Assembly: GCA_014529385.2 (NCBI GenBank) | Contig: CM043955.1 | Coordinates: 145,363,140 to 145,427,139, forward strand | Source of the DNA: Adiantum capillus-veneris | Taxonomy: Eukaryota > Streptophyta > Polypodiopsida > Polypodiales > Pteridaceae | Direction of reading: 5' to 3' | Length of the DNA stretch: 64,000 nucleotides | Part shown: in pieces, positions 10,993 to 21,919 of the stretch | Layout of the letters: each line of letters starts with the position of its first letter | Position numbering within the stretch: position 1 is the first letter of the stretch | Position numbers and translations under genes: made by a program | The notes under the pieces: model-generated | Told to the model about the DNA's origin: nothing | Database searches by the model: none | The model's input: only the letters and a program-made list of their open reading frames with translations

Positions 10993-12076
10993 AGCTATGC
11001 TTCACAGTAGTTTACTTTCCTGGGAAAAATTCGGCAAAGTTTCCCCTGTAAACTGACCTCTGAACCAATATCAACCTGTCAAATGAACCAAGAAAGCTTC
11101 AGATTCTGCAGAAATTTTGGCAAAGTCTCCTTTGTAAAATGGCTCTGGTGTACTAAAACCAGACCAAAAAACAACTCAAAAAACCATTGTCTCTCTAACA
11201 CTGTAAGCTGTCGGTAAACCTGTCCTGCACCTGTACTGTCTCTGACTGTCCTGTCACTGTCCTGTAAGCATAGACTGCGACAATGCCTCAACGGCAGTAA
11301 AGCAAAGATGCAATCCCAACTATCTAACTCATAGTCAATACATCCTAGCTGCCTATCTAAGGGTGCTCGAGGGATCGCTCCAAGACCTGTATCACCGAAA
11401 GGATCTCAACATTCAAGAATCCCCCAGCTCAATAAAACCTCACTCGACCCTCAACAAAGGCTGCAGTAAATCTGACAGTACATAGACTTCCCACAAAGTC
11501 ATACATCCACAAATTTCCCACTGTATGCTGTAACCGCTGCGGCGGTTGTTTGCTGCGTGACTCACAGCCAGCAAACCCTCAACAAACATACATCATCTCT
11601 GACAATACATCCCATGTGGAAGTACCTGCAATGTCAGGATGAAATCTGGAATATCAAGCAGCAAACACAAGCTACCTGATGAACTAGTGGATGTCGCCTA
11701 CAGACTGTGTGTAGATGTGCCCGTGTCGTATGTGACACGCCTCCAAGAACTGTGAGCCGTCCTTTGATGTGTAGACAACCACAAATCAACACTCTGGGAG
11801 TGTCGATATCCTCAGCACCTGCAGTCGTAGGCTGAAAACCCCAAATTTGCAGAGTCGGATTTGCACCCGCTGAGACCACGTAGTCGAAAATGGCCTGCGC
11901 AGAACTTTGTCGAAGCCGAACGGTGACCGAGATGACCTCATAATGAAATTCTCAGCACACCTAGCCCTACGGGCTGTCCCACAAGATTTGGGGCCGTGTC
12001 TTTGCCTGTCGAATTTCACTCCAATCTGAGCTGGTGACTCTAGCCTCCTGCAGTGCTGTGCCGAGCCTCGATCTGA
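10993..12076 (-). other. Copy A untranslated leader
   Basis: About 1.1 kb between the primer-binding site and gag. It aligns throughout with 40196-41270 of copy B and has no credible ORF. Repeated short words (CTGTCCTGTC and variants, about 11220-11270) occur near its gag end in both copies. Confidence 0.8.
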
Positions 12077-12088
12077 GCTCTGATACCA
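12077..12088 (-). other. Copy A primer-binding site (initiator tRNA-Met type)
   Basis: Minus-strand TGGTATCAGAGC starts 2 bp inside the 5' LTR, the standard plant copia site complementary to the 3' end of initiator tRNA-Met. Confidence 0.9.
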
Positions 12089-12090
12089 AT

Positions 12091-12282
12091 TGAAGGAGTA
12101 CGAGCGGAAGTGCAACACGAGAGAGAGTGCGAGAAGAAGAGCACGACGATATGGTGAACTCGCTCTACTGTAATGTGTAGAGCATAGTGAGTTCTTATTA
12201 GGTTTTTACAAAAGAATATGTGTACATACCTGGCGGCCCGCCCACTTACCTGGGCGACCACATTGGGCTTTATACCCCAACA
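12091..12282 (-). repeat. Copy A complete 5' LTR
   Basis: 192 bp with TG...CA ends. Unusually it is not the outermost sequence: G2-derived DNA and a second, partial LTR start follow before the target duplication. Confidence 0.95.
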
Positions 12283-12390
12283 TGGAGGCCATTTTTCGGG
12301 TGATAAGATGGCAAAAATTGTCTTGACCGCAGGAATTTGGTGGCCTGCATTGCACATGGATGCTGAAGAGTTTGTAAAGCGTTGTGATGC
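12283..12390 (+). other. 108-bp piece of G2 integrase carried by copy A
   Basis: Matches the G2 sequence at 39882-39989 (reverse complement) with about 3 differences in 108 bp. It encodes part of the integrase zinc-binding module (GIWWPALHMDAEEFVKRC). The join with the LTR is exactly the G2/copy B junction, including the CTCCA target duplication. It lies inside the AGTCT duplication of copy A, so it arrived as part of the inserted DNA. Confidence 0.95.
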
Positions 12391-12429
12391 ACTTACCTGA
12401 GCGACCACATTGGGCTTTATACCCCAACA
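12391..12429 (-). repeat. 39-bp partial LTR at the outer end of copy A
   Basis: Corresponds to the first 39 bp of the LTR (TGTTGGGGTATA onward) with one substitution. It supplies the terminal TG needed for integration and abuts the AGTCT duplication. The join to the G2 piece has a 2-bp TG overlap, consistent with a template switch. Confidence 0.9.
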
Positions 12430-12434
12430 AGTCT

Positions 12435-12805
12435 AGACTTGTTGCAAAAGATTATGCACAACAGAATGGCATTGACTATGAAGACACTTTTACTCCCAAT
12501 TGTTGTATGACTACTAGTTGTTTTCTATGTGCATTGGTTTCTCACTTTGGATGGGATGTACGTCAATTAGACATTGTTATTGCTTCCATGAATGGTGATA
12601 TGTTTGAGGAAGTATATGTAATGTAGTCTCGCAATTTTGTCAAGAAAGGACAAGAAAAGAAATTGTGCAAATGCAAGAAAGATTTATATGGGTTGAAGTG
12701 GTCTCCTCATGCTTGGTGTGAGAAAGTTGACACTCATTTGGTTTCATAACAATCCAACTAAAAGCACTTTGCAGGTCAAACATGAGGGTGATGTAGTGAT
12801 AGGCC
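12435..12805 (+). pseudogene. D: copia relic, RT (right part)
   Basis: Continues the frame from 7769: RLVAKDYAQQNGIDYEDTF, then VRQLDIVIASMNGD and KDLYGLKWSPHAWCEK, all standard copia RT landmarks. After about 12730 it matches copia C at 18640-18690 (KHEGDV region) and then fades. Several stops (for example 12624) make it a dead fragment. Confidence 0.8.
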
Positions 12806-14052
12806 TCTTGTCTAAACTTTAACATTCACTAAGACATGGGTTTCTTATTAGTCTCTTCTTCAAGCTTTGATGTGGATTTGGCATGCCCTTTAGGGCTTCA
12901 TTTCTTTGTTTTTTGGTCAAGTCTGTGTATGAATTCCAATCTCTTAATGGCTTCAAAAAATATATATTCACTACTTACATAGTGCAAGGACACTCTAAAG
13001 AGAAGAAAAACGCTAAAGGGAAAATGAACAAAGAAAAGCACAAATGTATCAATATGCATTAGACCATCCCTCTTTATATGTCTTTATATGGATGTTAGCA
13101 GCGACTAACACAGGCTACACCGAATGTGCATCAAGCGGGAGATATGCTATGGTTTTGCATAATATTTCCAACACACTTTGTATAAGTCTTGGGCTCACTT
13201 GGAGTTTCGAAGTTGTATATGCTAGTTAGAAGGCTCAAGCTTAAACCCATAGTAGAAGGGATTGTGGTGAAATCCTTTCAAAGGAAGCCTTTATGCAAGG
13301 AGGTTTCATTCTTGAGTATCCACTCTTGAGGATCCACTTTTGAGAGCTCCCTCTCTCTTGAGTGTTCACTCTATGGCCTAGCCTTGAGCTTAATGCCCAC
13401 GCTTAAGAGGCTAGTGCTAATCCAATTGTAATAAGATTAAGTTCTTTTTGATTAATCTAATTCATATTTTCTCATTAGTCTATTTATTCTCTACATTTCA
13501 TCATGTCATGGAGTAGTATTACACTCTCATTATTCTAGATTTGAGAGAGGTATGTACTTCTTGCTATTAATAAGTCTTATCTCTCTATGAGCAATTGATT
13601 TTCGATATTTAGCATCACAAATTAGGTTGATTAAGTTGGGTCTTAATCTTGTAATTTGTGTGCGTGCCCTATTCTTTGCTTGTGTGTAGATAGGTTTTAT
13701 GAAGCTCTAGGACCATTCACCTCGTGTGTGTAGCTATTGATGAAGTGCCGTAATTGGCATGTTGTAATTAGTGTGTGCTTATCATTAGTGTGCTTGGGGT
13801 TTCTAGTCTATGGAAGTGGGACTTTTGTGGACTTGATGTGTGTAGGAGTTTTAAGATTAGTGATTAGAGAATGATTAGAGTTAGTCTTGCCATGGCTACT
13901 CTCTACTTGCATTGGAGATGTGATCTCTTGAATCCTCTATTTCTATTCATCCGATGCTCGTGTTTCCATGCCCTAGCCGGGTTTTTCGATCCATGAATTT
14001 GATAATTTTGTGTGGGTTGTGATTAGGTTGTGCTACAATGCCTCCCTATATT
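12806..14052. other. No gene; possibly a gypsy 5' LTR
   Basis: AT-rich, without a coding frame. A primer-binding-site-like sequence follows at 14053, so the upstream part could be the 5' LTR of a plus-strand gypsy element; GTGCTACA at about 14036 could be its end. A short repeated region (TTGAG, CTTGAGTGTTCACTC) lies at 13300-13370. No second LTR copy was found. Confidence 0.35.
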
Positions 14053-14073
14053 TGGCACCGTTGTCGGGGATCG
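14053..14073 (+). other. Gypsy primer-binding site (tRNA-Asp type)
   Basis: TGGCACCGTTGTCGGGGATC differs by two transitions from the plant tRNA-Asp-type site used by Athila/Tat elements. No coding sequence of that element can be recognised downstream to 15182. Confidence 0.55.
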
Positions 14074-15182
14074 ATAACCTAAGCTAGTGAGTTTAGGATG
14101 TGTAGAATAGAGTAATTTCATTACTAATTTCTTGGTTTTTGAGTGTGTGTAACTCAATTTTTTGTTCTATTTGATGATGTTGTGCAAGAAATTGATGCTA
14201 ATGTTGAGTTATGAACACCCCAAACCCCAAATTCCACCCCCAATTTTACTAACTTCATACTAACCCTTCTAATTTCTCTTCGTTTCCATGCTAATTTTTA
14301 CTAACCTTGCTAACCTAACCACTAACATTTGAAGTGTAAAGTATGTTAAATCCCCTTGTAAGAGGTGGAATCATCACTCTAATCAAGTTAATTGTGCTAA
14401 TTTATGCCTAATTTGATGATTTGAGTGTTTATTTTTTGCCTACAAATGGTCGATTTTGGAGCCGATTTGATGGTGCACACACTTGTGTGTCCAATGATGC
14501 GACTTCGCGTGGAGCAAATGAATTGCTTGGAGTGTAATTATGATGTAAGTGCACTCACTTTGTCATGTTAATTCTTAATTGATTATGTGGTTCAATGTTG
14601 TTAATCATTTGCTACAATTAGGTGTGTAACACAAATTGACCTACACTTTGCACCTAATTTGATTCACTTGGAATGAAATTGATGATCAAATCTTAACTAA
14701 TGAACCTTGGGTGTGCAAGATAATGCTTAAGAATTCATGTGTGTGCATAAAAATCATTGTGTGTGTGCATGCACCAAAGAGGGAAAAAAATGTCAAAAAT
14801 TTCAAGTGTGTGTGCACCTAATCTTCAAAGTGTGCATACATAAAAATTCATGGAATTGATGATTTATAAGTATGCAACCATGTAATTGATGTGTATGCTA
14901 GGCTAATTTAAACATTGGATAAGTCTAATTGCCAAAAAATTGGGCAAAGATTGAGTATACGCCCATCCAAGACCACTTGATTTTCAATGATTGATGGTCA
15001 ATTGGGGCACCAAAATGCTTTTTGATAGAGAAATGTTCATAAAAAGAATGTGCAATCATTATGTGTAAACCTAAATGCATTGGCAAGTGAGCCAAATTTG
15101 ATCTTTTGTGCTTAATTTTTGAGTGTGTGCATTGCTTGATTGGGTCAAAATAGTGTTAATTTTTTAGAAATAAGCAGGCATG
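14074..15182. other. No gene recognised
   Basis: AT-rich sequence with many GTGTGTGCA-like words and no long frame. Possibly the degraded leader of the element whose primer-binding site is at 14053. Copia C inserted at its end. Confidence 0.4.
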
Positions 15183-15408
15183 TGTTACCATATACATGTG
15201 GTAGTGATGTGTGTGAACACACTAGGACCGCCGGGGCATTTTTTCCCTCTTTAGGAGGTTTTTTCCCCGTGCATTGTATATACGCCCGTCACTCTAGGGC
15301 TATCTATCTTTCCATTGCACACTAAGTAACACACTCTCTATTGTGTGCCTCGAGCTGCCTTCGTCTTCTCCAAGCTGTGTGTGTTTCTCTGCAACCCTAA
15401 TTCCAACA
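15183..15408 (+). repeat. Copia C 5' LTR
   Basis: 226 bp from TGTTACCATATAC to CCAACA, matching 19688-19925. It contains a TATATACGCCC region that could be the promoter. Confidence 0.9.
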
Positions 15409-15410
15409 AT

Positions 15411-15422
15411 TGGTATCAAAGC
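15411..15422 (+). other. Copia C primer-binding site
   Basis: TGGTATCAAAGC, one mismatch from the initiator tRNA-Met site, 2 bp after the LTR. Confidence 0.85.
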
Positions 15423-15770
15423 AGGTCACGTCCTCCCGGGCTTAGTCGCCACCTGCTCCAGCACACGCCTGCTCACTTTCTCCGATTTCAGTGAGCTTTG
15501 GCAAGCGTTCGTAGGTCGACAAATATTTTGGGAGAGCTCGAAGATCTTGGTCTGCTCAGAATTTTGATTTGGGCTCATTTCGGCCTCCGTTTCCACTACA
15601 GGCAGTACTGCACAGGCTATTTCGTCATTTTGTGCAAAATTTCTGTCAGTATCGTTTTCTGCATAACAGGTGCCTTATAGTCTTCTATGGTTTGTGCTAT
15701 ATAGCACAGGTTGTTCCCGCTCCATTTCTCCTATTTTCGGGCAGTTTTCACGTCAGGTGCAACATTTACC

Positions 15771-17820
15771 ATGGCTGACAACCACAACACAGATGTGTTC
15801 AAGATGTTTTCTGCTGAGGACAGGTTGGATGGGGACAACTACCCTATGTGGGCTTATATGATGCAACATGTTCTTGTGTCAAAGGGTGTCTGGAACATTG
15901 TGCAGGGCATTGATGTACGTCCTGGTTCTGAGGATGTAGGCGATGTTGAGGATGTTGCAGGTCTTGCTGCAAGGATTGCAGCTGTTAGAGTTGTTTTGCC
16001 TACCGCAGAACAAGCTCGTTGGGATATTAAGGATGCGCAGGTTCATGCATTGATTGCGTTGTCTGTGAAGCGCACCATTGTTCCTCACATCCGTTCAGCA
16101 AAATCTGCAAAACAGGCTTGGGATATTCTAGCAGGTCTTTATGCAAGCCGCAATGAGGCTAAAATTTCTTTGCTGCGTAAAGAGTTGGAGTCGAAGATTA
16201 TGCATGAGTAAGATGATATGGACACTTTCCTTGCTAGTGTCAAGGATATCAATGAGCAACTTATTTCTGCAGGTGAAGTCATTTCAGACAGTTCCCTTGT
16301 GCAGATTGTTCTTGATGCCTTACCAGATTCCTACCAGACTTTTGCTAGTACTTGGAGACTGATGACCCAAGGAAATCCTGAAGTTGTCAAGTTTGATGCA
16401 TTATGCACATTGCTGTTGCAAGAGTCACTTTCCAGAAAAAACAGAACTAGGCAACGTGCAGTTGAACAGGATTTTATTGCTTCTCAAAGAAAGGGTGGTA
16501 ACAGTAATGCAGCCACTTCTTATGGTTCTGCTGCGAGTGGCAAAAATTATGTTCCTAATGCTTCTACTGGCAGCACTTCGTCTGGCAATTCTCGTGATAA
16601 GGGCAAAAAGAAGATGCGTTGCCATTATTGTAAAGCCAATGATCACTTGATCAAGTCGTGTCCTAAGTTGAAGGCCAAAGAGGCTAAGAAGAAAGAGGGT
16701 GGTTCCACTACAAATGCTGGTTCCACTACAAATGCAGCCATTGTTGAGTCTTCTGTGAAAGGAGACTGTAATGTTGATGTTGATGCAGAATGGGCGTTTA
16801 GCGCAGAGTGCACTTACAATCCTGTTGTCCATGATGCATGCTTGTCAGTTGCTGCAGATTCACATGTGTGGTATTTCGACAATGGTGCTACAAAGCACAT
16901 TACCTCACATCGTGAATTGTTTACCTCTCTCGAGTCTGTCCCTCATGGGAATTCAGTCACTTGTGCCGACAATGCCTCTTATCCACTTCAGGGAGTTGGA
17001 AAGATTGTGCTTATTGTTGCTAATGGCAGTTCTTTCACACTTGTTGATGCACTTTATGTACCTGGGATCAAGAAGAATCTCTTGTCTGTATCCGCACTTG
17101 CTAGACTTGGACTTGTAGTCAAATTTGTGGATGACAGATGTACAGTTCATGATCTCAGTTTTGGTGATGAAATTGTTGCATCTGGCCTTTTGTGTCATGG
17201 GCTGTATAAGCTCACTTTGTATGAAAACTATGCACAAAATTTTGCAAATGTTGTTGCAGATTCAAGGGCTATTTCAGATGCAAAACTTTGGCAAGCACGT
17301 TTTCGTCATCTGAATTTTGCCAGTTTGCTGCGTTTGCAGAAATCTGATATGGTTGCTTCTTTTCCGCCTCTTGAAGCACCTGTCAAACATGTTTGTGAAG
17401 GCTGTATTTTGGGTAAGATGCAGCGTTTTAAGTTTCCAAAGGATGGTTCAGTTCGGGCCACATGCAGGTTGCAGCTTGTGCATAGTGATGTTTGTGGGCC
17501 CATGCAAACTCCGTCCTTGGGCAATTACCTGTACTTCGTGACTTTCATTGATGATTACTCCAGGCATGCATGGGTATTTCCGCTTAAAGTGAAGTCCGAA
17601 GTTTTTATGTGCTTCAAACAATTTCTGGCTATGGCTGAAAATGTCTCGAAATGTACTATGGGCACCCTCCGTTCCGATCGAGGGGGGGATAATATGTCTC
17701 ATGAATTTAATGCATTTCTAGCTAGTCGTGGGATAAAACACCAATGTACAGTGCCTTATACACCTTAGCAAAATGGTGTTGCTGAGAGGAAAAACAGGTC
17801 ACTGACGAAAATGGCACGAT
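15771..17820 (+). pseudogene. Copia C gag-protease-integrase
   Basis: The start ATG is at 15771 (MADNHNTDVFKMFSAEDRLDG, the usual copia gag opening). One frame continues through a stop at 16209-16211 to a stop at 17766-17768. Landmarks: gag UBN2-like region (RLDGDNYPMWAYMM), zinc knuckle CHYCKANDHLIKSC (C-x2-C-x4-H-x4-C intact), protease WYFDNGATKHIT (D-N-G in place of D-S-G), GAG-pre-integrase LWQARFRHLNF, integrase FIDDYSRHAWVF and LRSDRGGDN, then NGVAERKNR after the second stop. The second stop replaces the Gln of the PQQNG motif (CAG to TAG). Coding similarity ends near 17840. Confidence 0.9.
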
Positions 17821-17849
17821 GTATTGTCAAAAGTGAAAATGCTAGCCTT

Positions 17850-18640
17850 TTTAGAGGGGCAATACCATGGGGTTGAACCTTCTGCAGAAAAATTTTCTCT
17901 TCGTGCTAAACAAGAGCAAGCACCCACACCATCAGCAGCTATTGCAAGAGAGGTTGAGGATCACATTGGAGGTACTCCTCTCTTTCAACATTCAACTATT
18001 ACATGGGATAATATTACAGTGTCTAGGAAGAAAAAACAAACAGGGGATATCAACTGTGAGGAAGAAAATACTTCACATCGGCTGAGTTCCGAAGCAGTTA
18101 GCAGAGTGGCCACTAAAGAATACAATGAATATGATGAGGGATTGGTGGCAAAGGAGACTAACATACATAAGACAATGTGGTCAATTTTTCATATATCAAA
18201 AGGTAGTAGAGTTCAATGCCAAGGATGGGAAGTGCAAAAAATGCATTAAAAACACCGGTAAAGGCACTATTGCACCATCCTTTTGAGGGATTAGTACTTG
18301 GGATAACGGAACAAATAGTGCTTATGAAAGAGGCTCAAAGACCCAATTCATGTGGATCTACAATGAGAGTAGATCACATATGGAAAATTTGTAACACAAT
18401 CACACAGTGTCCAGCTAGAGTACCAAGCATATGGCCCGTAGAAAAGAGAACAAACTTGATTACTAGTGAATTACCGAATTTGGAGGTTGTAGGGTTCACA
18501 ATGAAGAAGAGGCCAGTTACAAAAAGATGTGACGTGCATTATTGACCAACTATCTCAATTCAAGCCGCCAAGTGAATTGACTCAATAGTTACAATGGAAG
18601 CTCAAATTGTACAACATACAATGGACAAACGAGGCTGTCA
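17850..18640 (+). other. Unidentified DNA replacing the integrase/RT centre of copia C
   Basis: Between NGVAERKNRSL and the RT segment KHEGDV a copia element should have roughly 1.9 kb of integrase and RT. Here there are about 790 bp of different sequence with two short open frames (17824-18249, 18216-18545), one including FSLRAKQEQAPTPSAA and MWSIFHISKGS. A C-x2-C pair (GKCKKC) appears in another frame, faintly recalling a BED-type zinc finger, but this is not secure. It may be captured DNA or a badly rearranged spacer. Confidence 0.5.
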
Positions 18641-19611
18641 TAACAGTCCAAAATAAAGCACATTGTATGTAAAGCATGAGGGTGATGTACTTCTTATTGT
18701 GATTCTCTATGTGGATGATTTGTTGATCACTGGACCAACTGAGAGACAAATTGTTGAATTTAAGGCTTATTTGAATGCTACTTTCAAGATGAAAGATTTG
18801 GGGATGTTGCATCATTACTTGGGTATACAGTTTAAGCAGTGTGTGGTATTACCTTGTGTCAGACAAGTTACATAGAGACATTACTATGTAAGTTTGGACT
18901 TGAGGATTGCAAACCTATTACCATCCCATGGAAATAGGTTTGAAATTGAGTCTTCGTCATGCTAGTGATTCTGCCTTTGTAACTCTTTACCATACTATTG
19001 TTGGTTGCCTTATTTATGTATGCAACACGAGGCTGGACATTCAGTTTGCAGTCTCACAGGTCACCAGATTCATGCATAGCCTAGGGTCTAAGCATTGGTA
19101 GGCTATCAAGAGGATTTTTTTCTACTTGAGTGGCACTTTACATCTTGGATTGTTTTATCCCAAGGGGGGATCATTGCCGCTAGATTTACATGCTTTTTCG
19201 GAGTTAGATTGGGCTAGTTGTTTTGACACATGAGTGTCCATGAGTGGTTTTTGTTTCATGCTTGACAGTTCATGCATATCATGGTTGATCATAGTCTTCA
19301 CAACTACGGTTGTGTGTGTATGGCTCAGACGCCTTATGGCTGATTTGGGTGTTGGACTAGACACTCCCAACACTATCTACACTAGCAGTCAGAGTGCATT
19401 AGTAGTTGCAAGGAACCCAGTTTTTCATGCTCACACAAAGCACATTGAGGTGCATTACCACTATGTCAGGTAGAGACTCTCAGCAGGAGAGATCAGCTTG
19501 GCTTACGTGCCAACACAAGACAACCTTGCAGATCTTTTCACAAAGGCATTGTCTCGTGAGAAGTTCAAAGCTTTCCACAAAGCTTTGGGCTTACTCCCCT
19601 TTGTGGACTGA
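18641..19611 (+). pseudogene. Copia C RT C-part and RNase H
   Basis: ILYVDDLLITG (catalytic Y-V-D-D) with MKDLGMLHHYLGIQF, then TRLDIQFAVSQVTRFM, SQSALVVARNPVFHAHTKHIEVHYHYVR and LADLFTKALSREKF, ending at a stop at 19609-19611. Multiple frameshifts and stops (for example 18873 and 19471). The RNase H Glu and first Asp regions are poorly preserved. Confidence 0.85.
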
Positions 19612-19687
19612 TCATGTCCTCATGGCATGGCACTTCCCTATACTCTATGTGCCAACTCTCATTCACCACATCACTCCCGGGGGGATT

Positions 19688-19925
19688 TGTTACCATATAC
19701 ATTTGGTAGTGATGTGTGTTCATGATGTGTATGAACACACTTAGGATTGTTGGGGCATTTTTTCCCTCACTAGGAGGTTTTTTCCCGCGTGCATTGTATA
19801 TACGCCCATCACTCTAGGGCTATCTTATATTTCCATTGCGCACTAATACACTCTTTGTTGTGTGCCTTGAGCTTCCTTCATCTTCTCCAAGTTGTATATG
19901 TTTTCTTGCAACCCTAATTTCAACA
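19688..19925 (+). repeat. Copia C 3' LTR
   Basis: 238 bp, preceded by the purine-rich CGGGGGGATT tract (19678-19687). It contains a small duplication relative to the 5' LTR (GTGTTCATGATGTGTATG). Confidence 0.9.
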
Positions 19926-20262
19926 TATGTGCACATGTGTGTGTGTGTGTGTGTGTGTGTAATTAATTAAATAAAAGCATTTATTTTATATTAGTTTACA
20001 GATCCAAGAGATTAAATAAATAATCAATTTTATTTATAAATTTATTTACTTGCTTATACATAATTAGGGTATAAAAGTTTAGTTAGGTTCGATAACTTGT
20101 ATGATTACATGTACATGTTTGTACATACATATATTTACATATTTTAATATTAATTGGACATATTCAAATTAATGAAAAATTAGTTGACATATTATTCAAT
20201 TTCTTTAAAAGGATTTTTACCATTGGTCTCCCATCATAAAGCAAAAAAAATGCTTTGGCATG

Positions 20263-20265
<3 letters not shown>

Positions 20266-20311
<46 letters not shown>
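20266..20311. repeat. (TG)n microsatellite
   Basis: 46 bp of TG, uninterrupted. Confidence 0.95.
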
Positions 20312-21816
20312 CACCTCAGAATTGGTCAAATCACTCTTTTTCTCACATGTGCTTGAAAGTCTCTCAAAATTATCACATGTGCAAGATCAACTCTCACATA
20401 TGGAAAGCACTTCACACTACAGTCCCCCTCTCCATTCTACTATGGAATGAGATCCTCCCTTCACCCTCGGGGCATGCTCAATGCAAGAAAAGAATTTTGT
20501 AGCTACCATGTCTCCAAAACCTTGTGAGCACTCTCTCTCAACCAAAACCCTTGCCTCTCTTGCCTCAAAAAAAAATCTCCCTTATCACTAAAATGATGTG
20601 CTAACTCTAACTCTCTCTCTCTCTCTCTCTCATTAATTGCACACCAAGCATTAAAACTATGACCTAGTACAACATCCTAGTAGAGAGGTTCTCCAACATC
20701 TTGCCCTAACCTCCACTTGTCTCTCTTTTCAAGAGACCCCTTAAAGGCTAAGCAACTATTCCAAGAGGACGTGGATGCTCTACTAAGGGACATCATGGTG
20801 GTCGCAATACCGAGGAGGAACCTATCATGGAGCAAATGGAGGAAGTGGAAGTAGCCCAACCTCCCCCTTTGGTCCAAGAAATTGTGGCTTGACTCCCCTC
20901 CCCACGGCTGCATATCCCATGGTGGTCACTCACAATGTAAGTCATAGATTGTTTTTTTCGGGATTACTCCAATGCTAGGTGTTAAGGGAAGTGAATAGAC
21001 TACATGCCCACAAGAGATGCACATTACCATGTGAATGCTTGAATGACCTGTGGATTTCTTTCTATTGGCATGTTGTGACAAGATTTTGTTTCCTAATTAT
21101 GGTATGGAAATGGTGGGAAATGTTAATTTCAAGATTGTGTATAACTCGGCAATGATAGAGGGTAAACTCTTTGATATGAGAATCAAGGAGGGCTAGAGTG
21201 TTGGGGTAAGTGTGGGTTTATCCTCAACCCATAGGGGAACCAACATTGATCAAGGGATCACATTGGCATAAGTAACTAAGGGAGTTGACACAATTTGCAG
21301 ATAGGCCGTGGGTCCTAGCTATGTTTTTATGGTCGGAGCTCAAGGCCTTCTGATGGGTTGGTAGCTAGACGAGAGGACGTTGGAGAGGGGGAATGGGGAA
21401 CACATCTTAGAACACCAAAGCAAGAGAAAGAGAAGGGGGGAAGGGGAGAACGGCACCAAATTGGGCGACAATGGCTTGATCTTGCTTCATAGGGACATTC
21501 ACAATGCTTACAATGCCAACACTATGGCTAGTCTCATCAAAAACACCTCGTGGGCTTGATAGGCACACGTCTCTGTCATTAAAAAATACCCTATGTAGAC
21601 TTGAACGACTCCAAAAACCCTAAAATGATCAAAAAAAAATTGGGGGTCTCATAACAACTTTAAAATTTACTTCCCCATTGGTCCACTTGGTGACCAAATT
21701 TGGTAACTTTGAGAGGGCGGTGCCCTTTTGCTTGAAAAGCTTCACAATTTTTTTCTCACTAACGCCGGGAACACTACCGATATCGCTAGTGCCCCTTTTG
21801 ATTTTTGGAGGGCTCA

Positions 21817-21919
<103 letters not shown>

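Larger units (their letters stand above)
7770..12429 (-). mobile_element. Copia copy A, with 5' extension; TSD AGTCT
   Basis: Full-length minus-strand Ty1/copia element flanked by AGTCT at 7765-7769 and 12430-12434. The two complete 192-bp LTRs differ at only about 3 positions. It is nearly identical to copy B (39990-45538) but lacks about 1,031 bp covering the protease end, GAG-pre-integrase region and most of the integrase (join at about 9998). At its 5' end it has an extra 147 bp: 39 bp of LTR start plus 108 bp of G2 integrase DNA. Lacking integrase, it must have been mobilised in trans if the deletion predates insertion. Confidence 0.95.
15183..19925 (+). mobile_element. C: Ty1/copia element with replaced centre
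   Basis: Plus-strand copia with LTRs at 15183-15408 and 19688-19925, a tRNA-Met-type primer-binding site, gag, protease, integrase and the end of RT/RNase H. The integrase C-part and RT N-part are missing and replaced by about 0.8 kb of unrelated DNA (17850-18640). No perfect target duplication is visible (GCATG before, TATGT after). The LTRs differ by several substitutions and a roughly 12-bp indel, so it is older than copies A, B and E. Confidence 0.9.

Noticed and set aside
15178-19930. CATG/TATG as a target duplication for copia C
   Set aside because: Only four bases and one mismatch; copia elements give 5-bp duplications, so it cannot be called.
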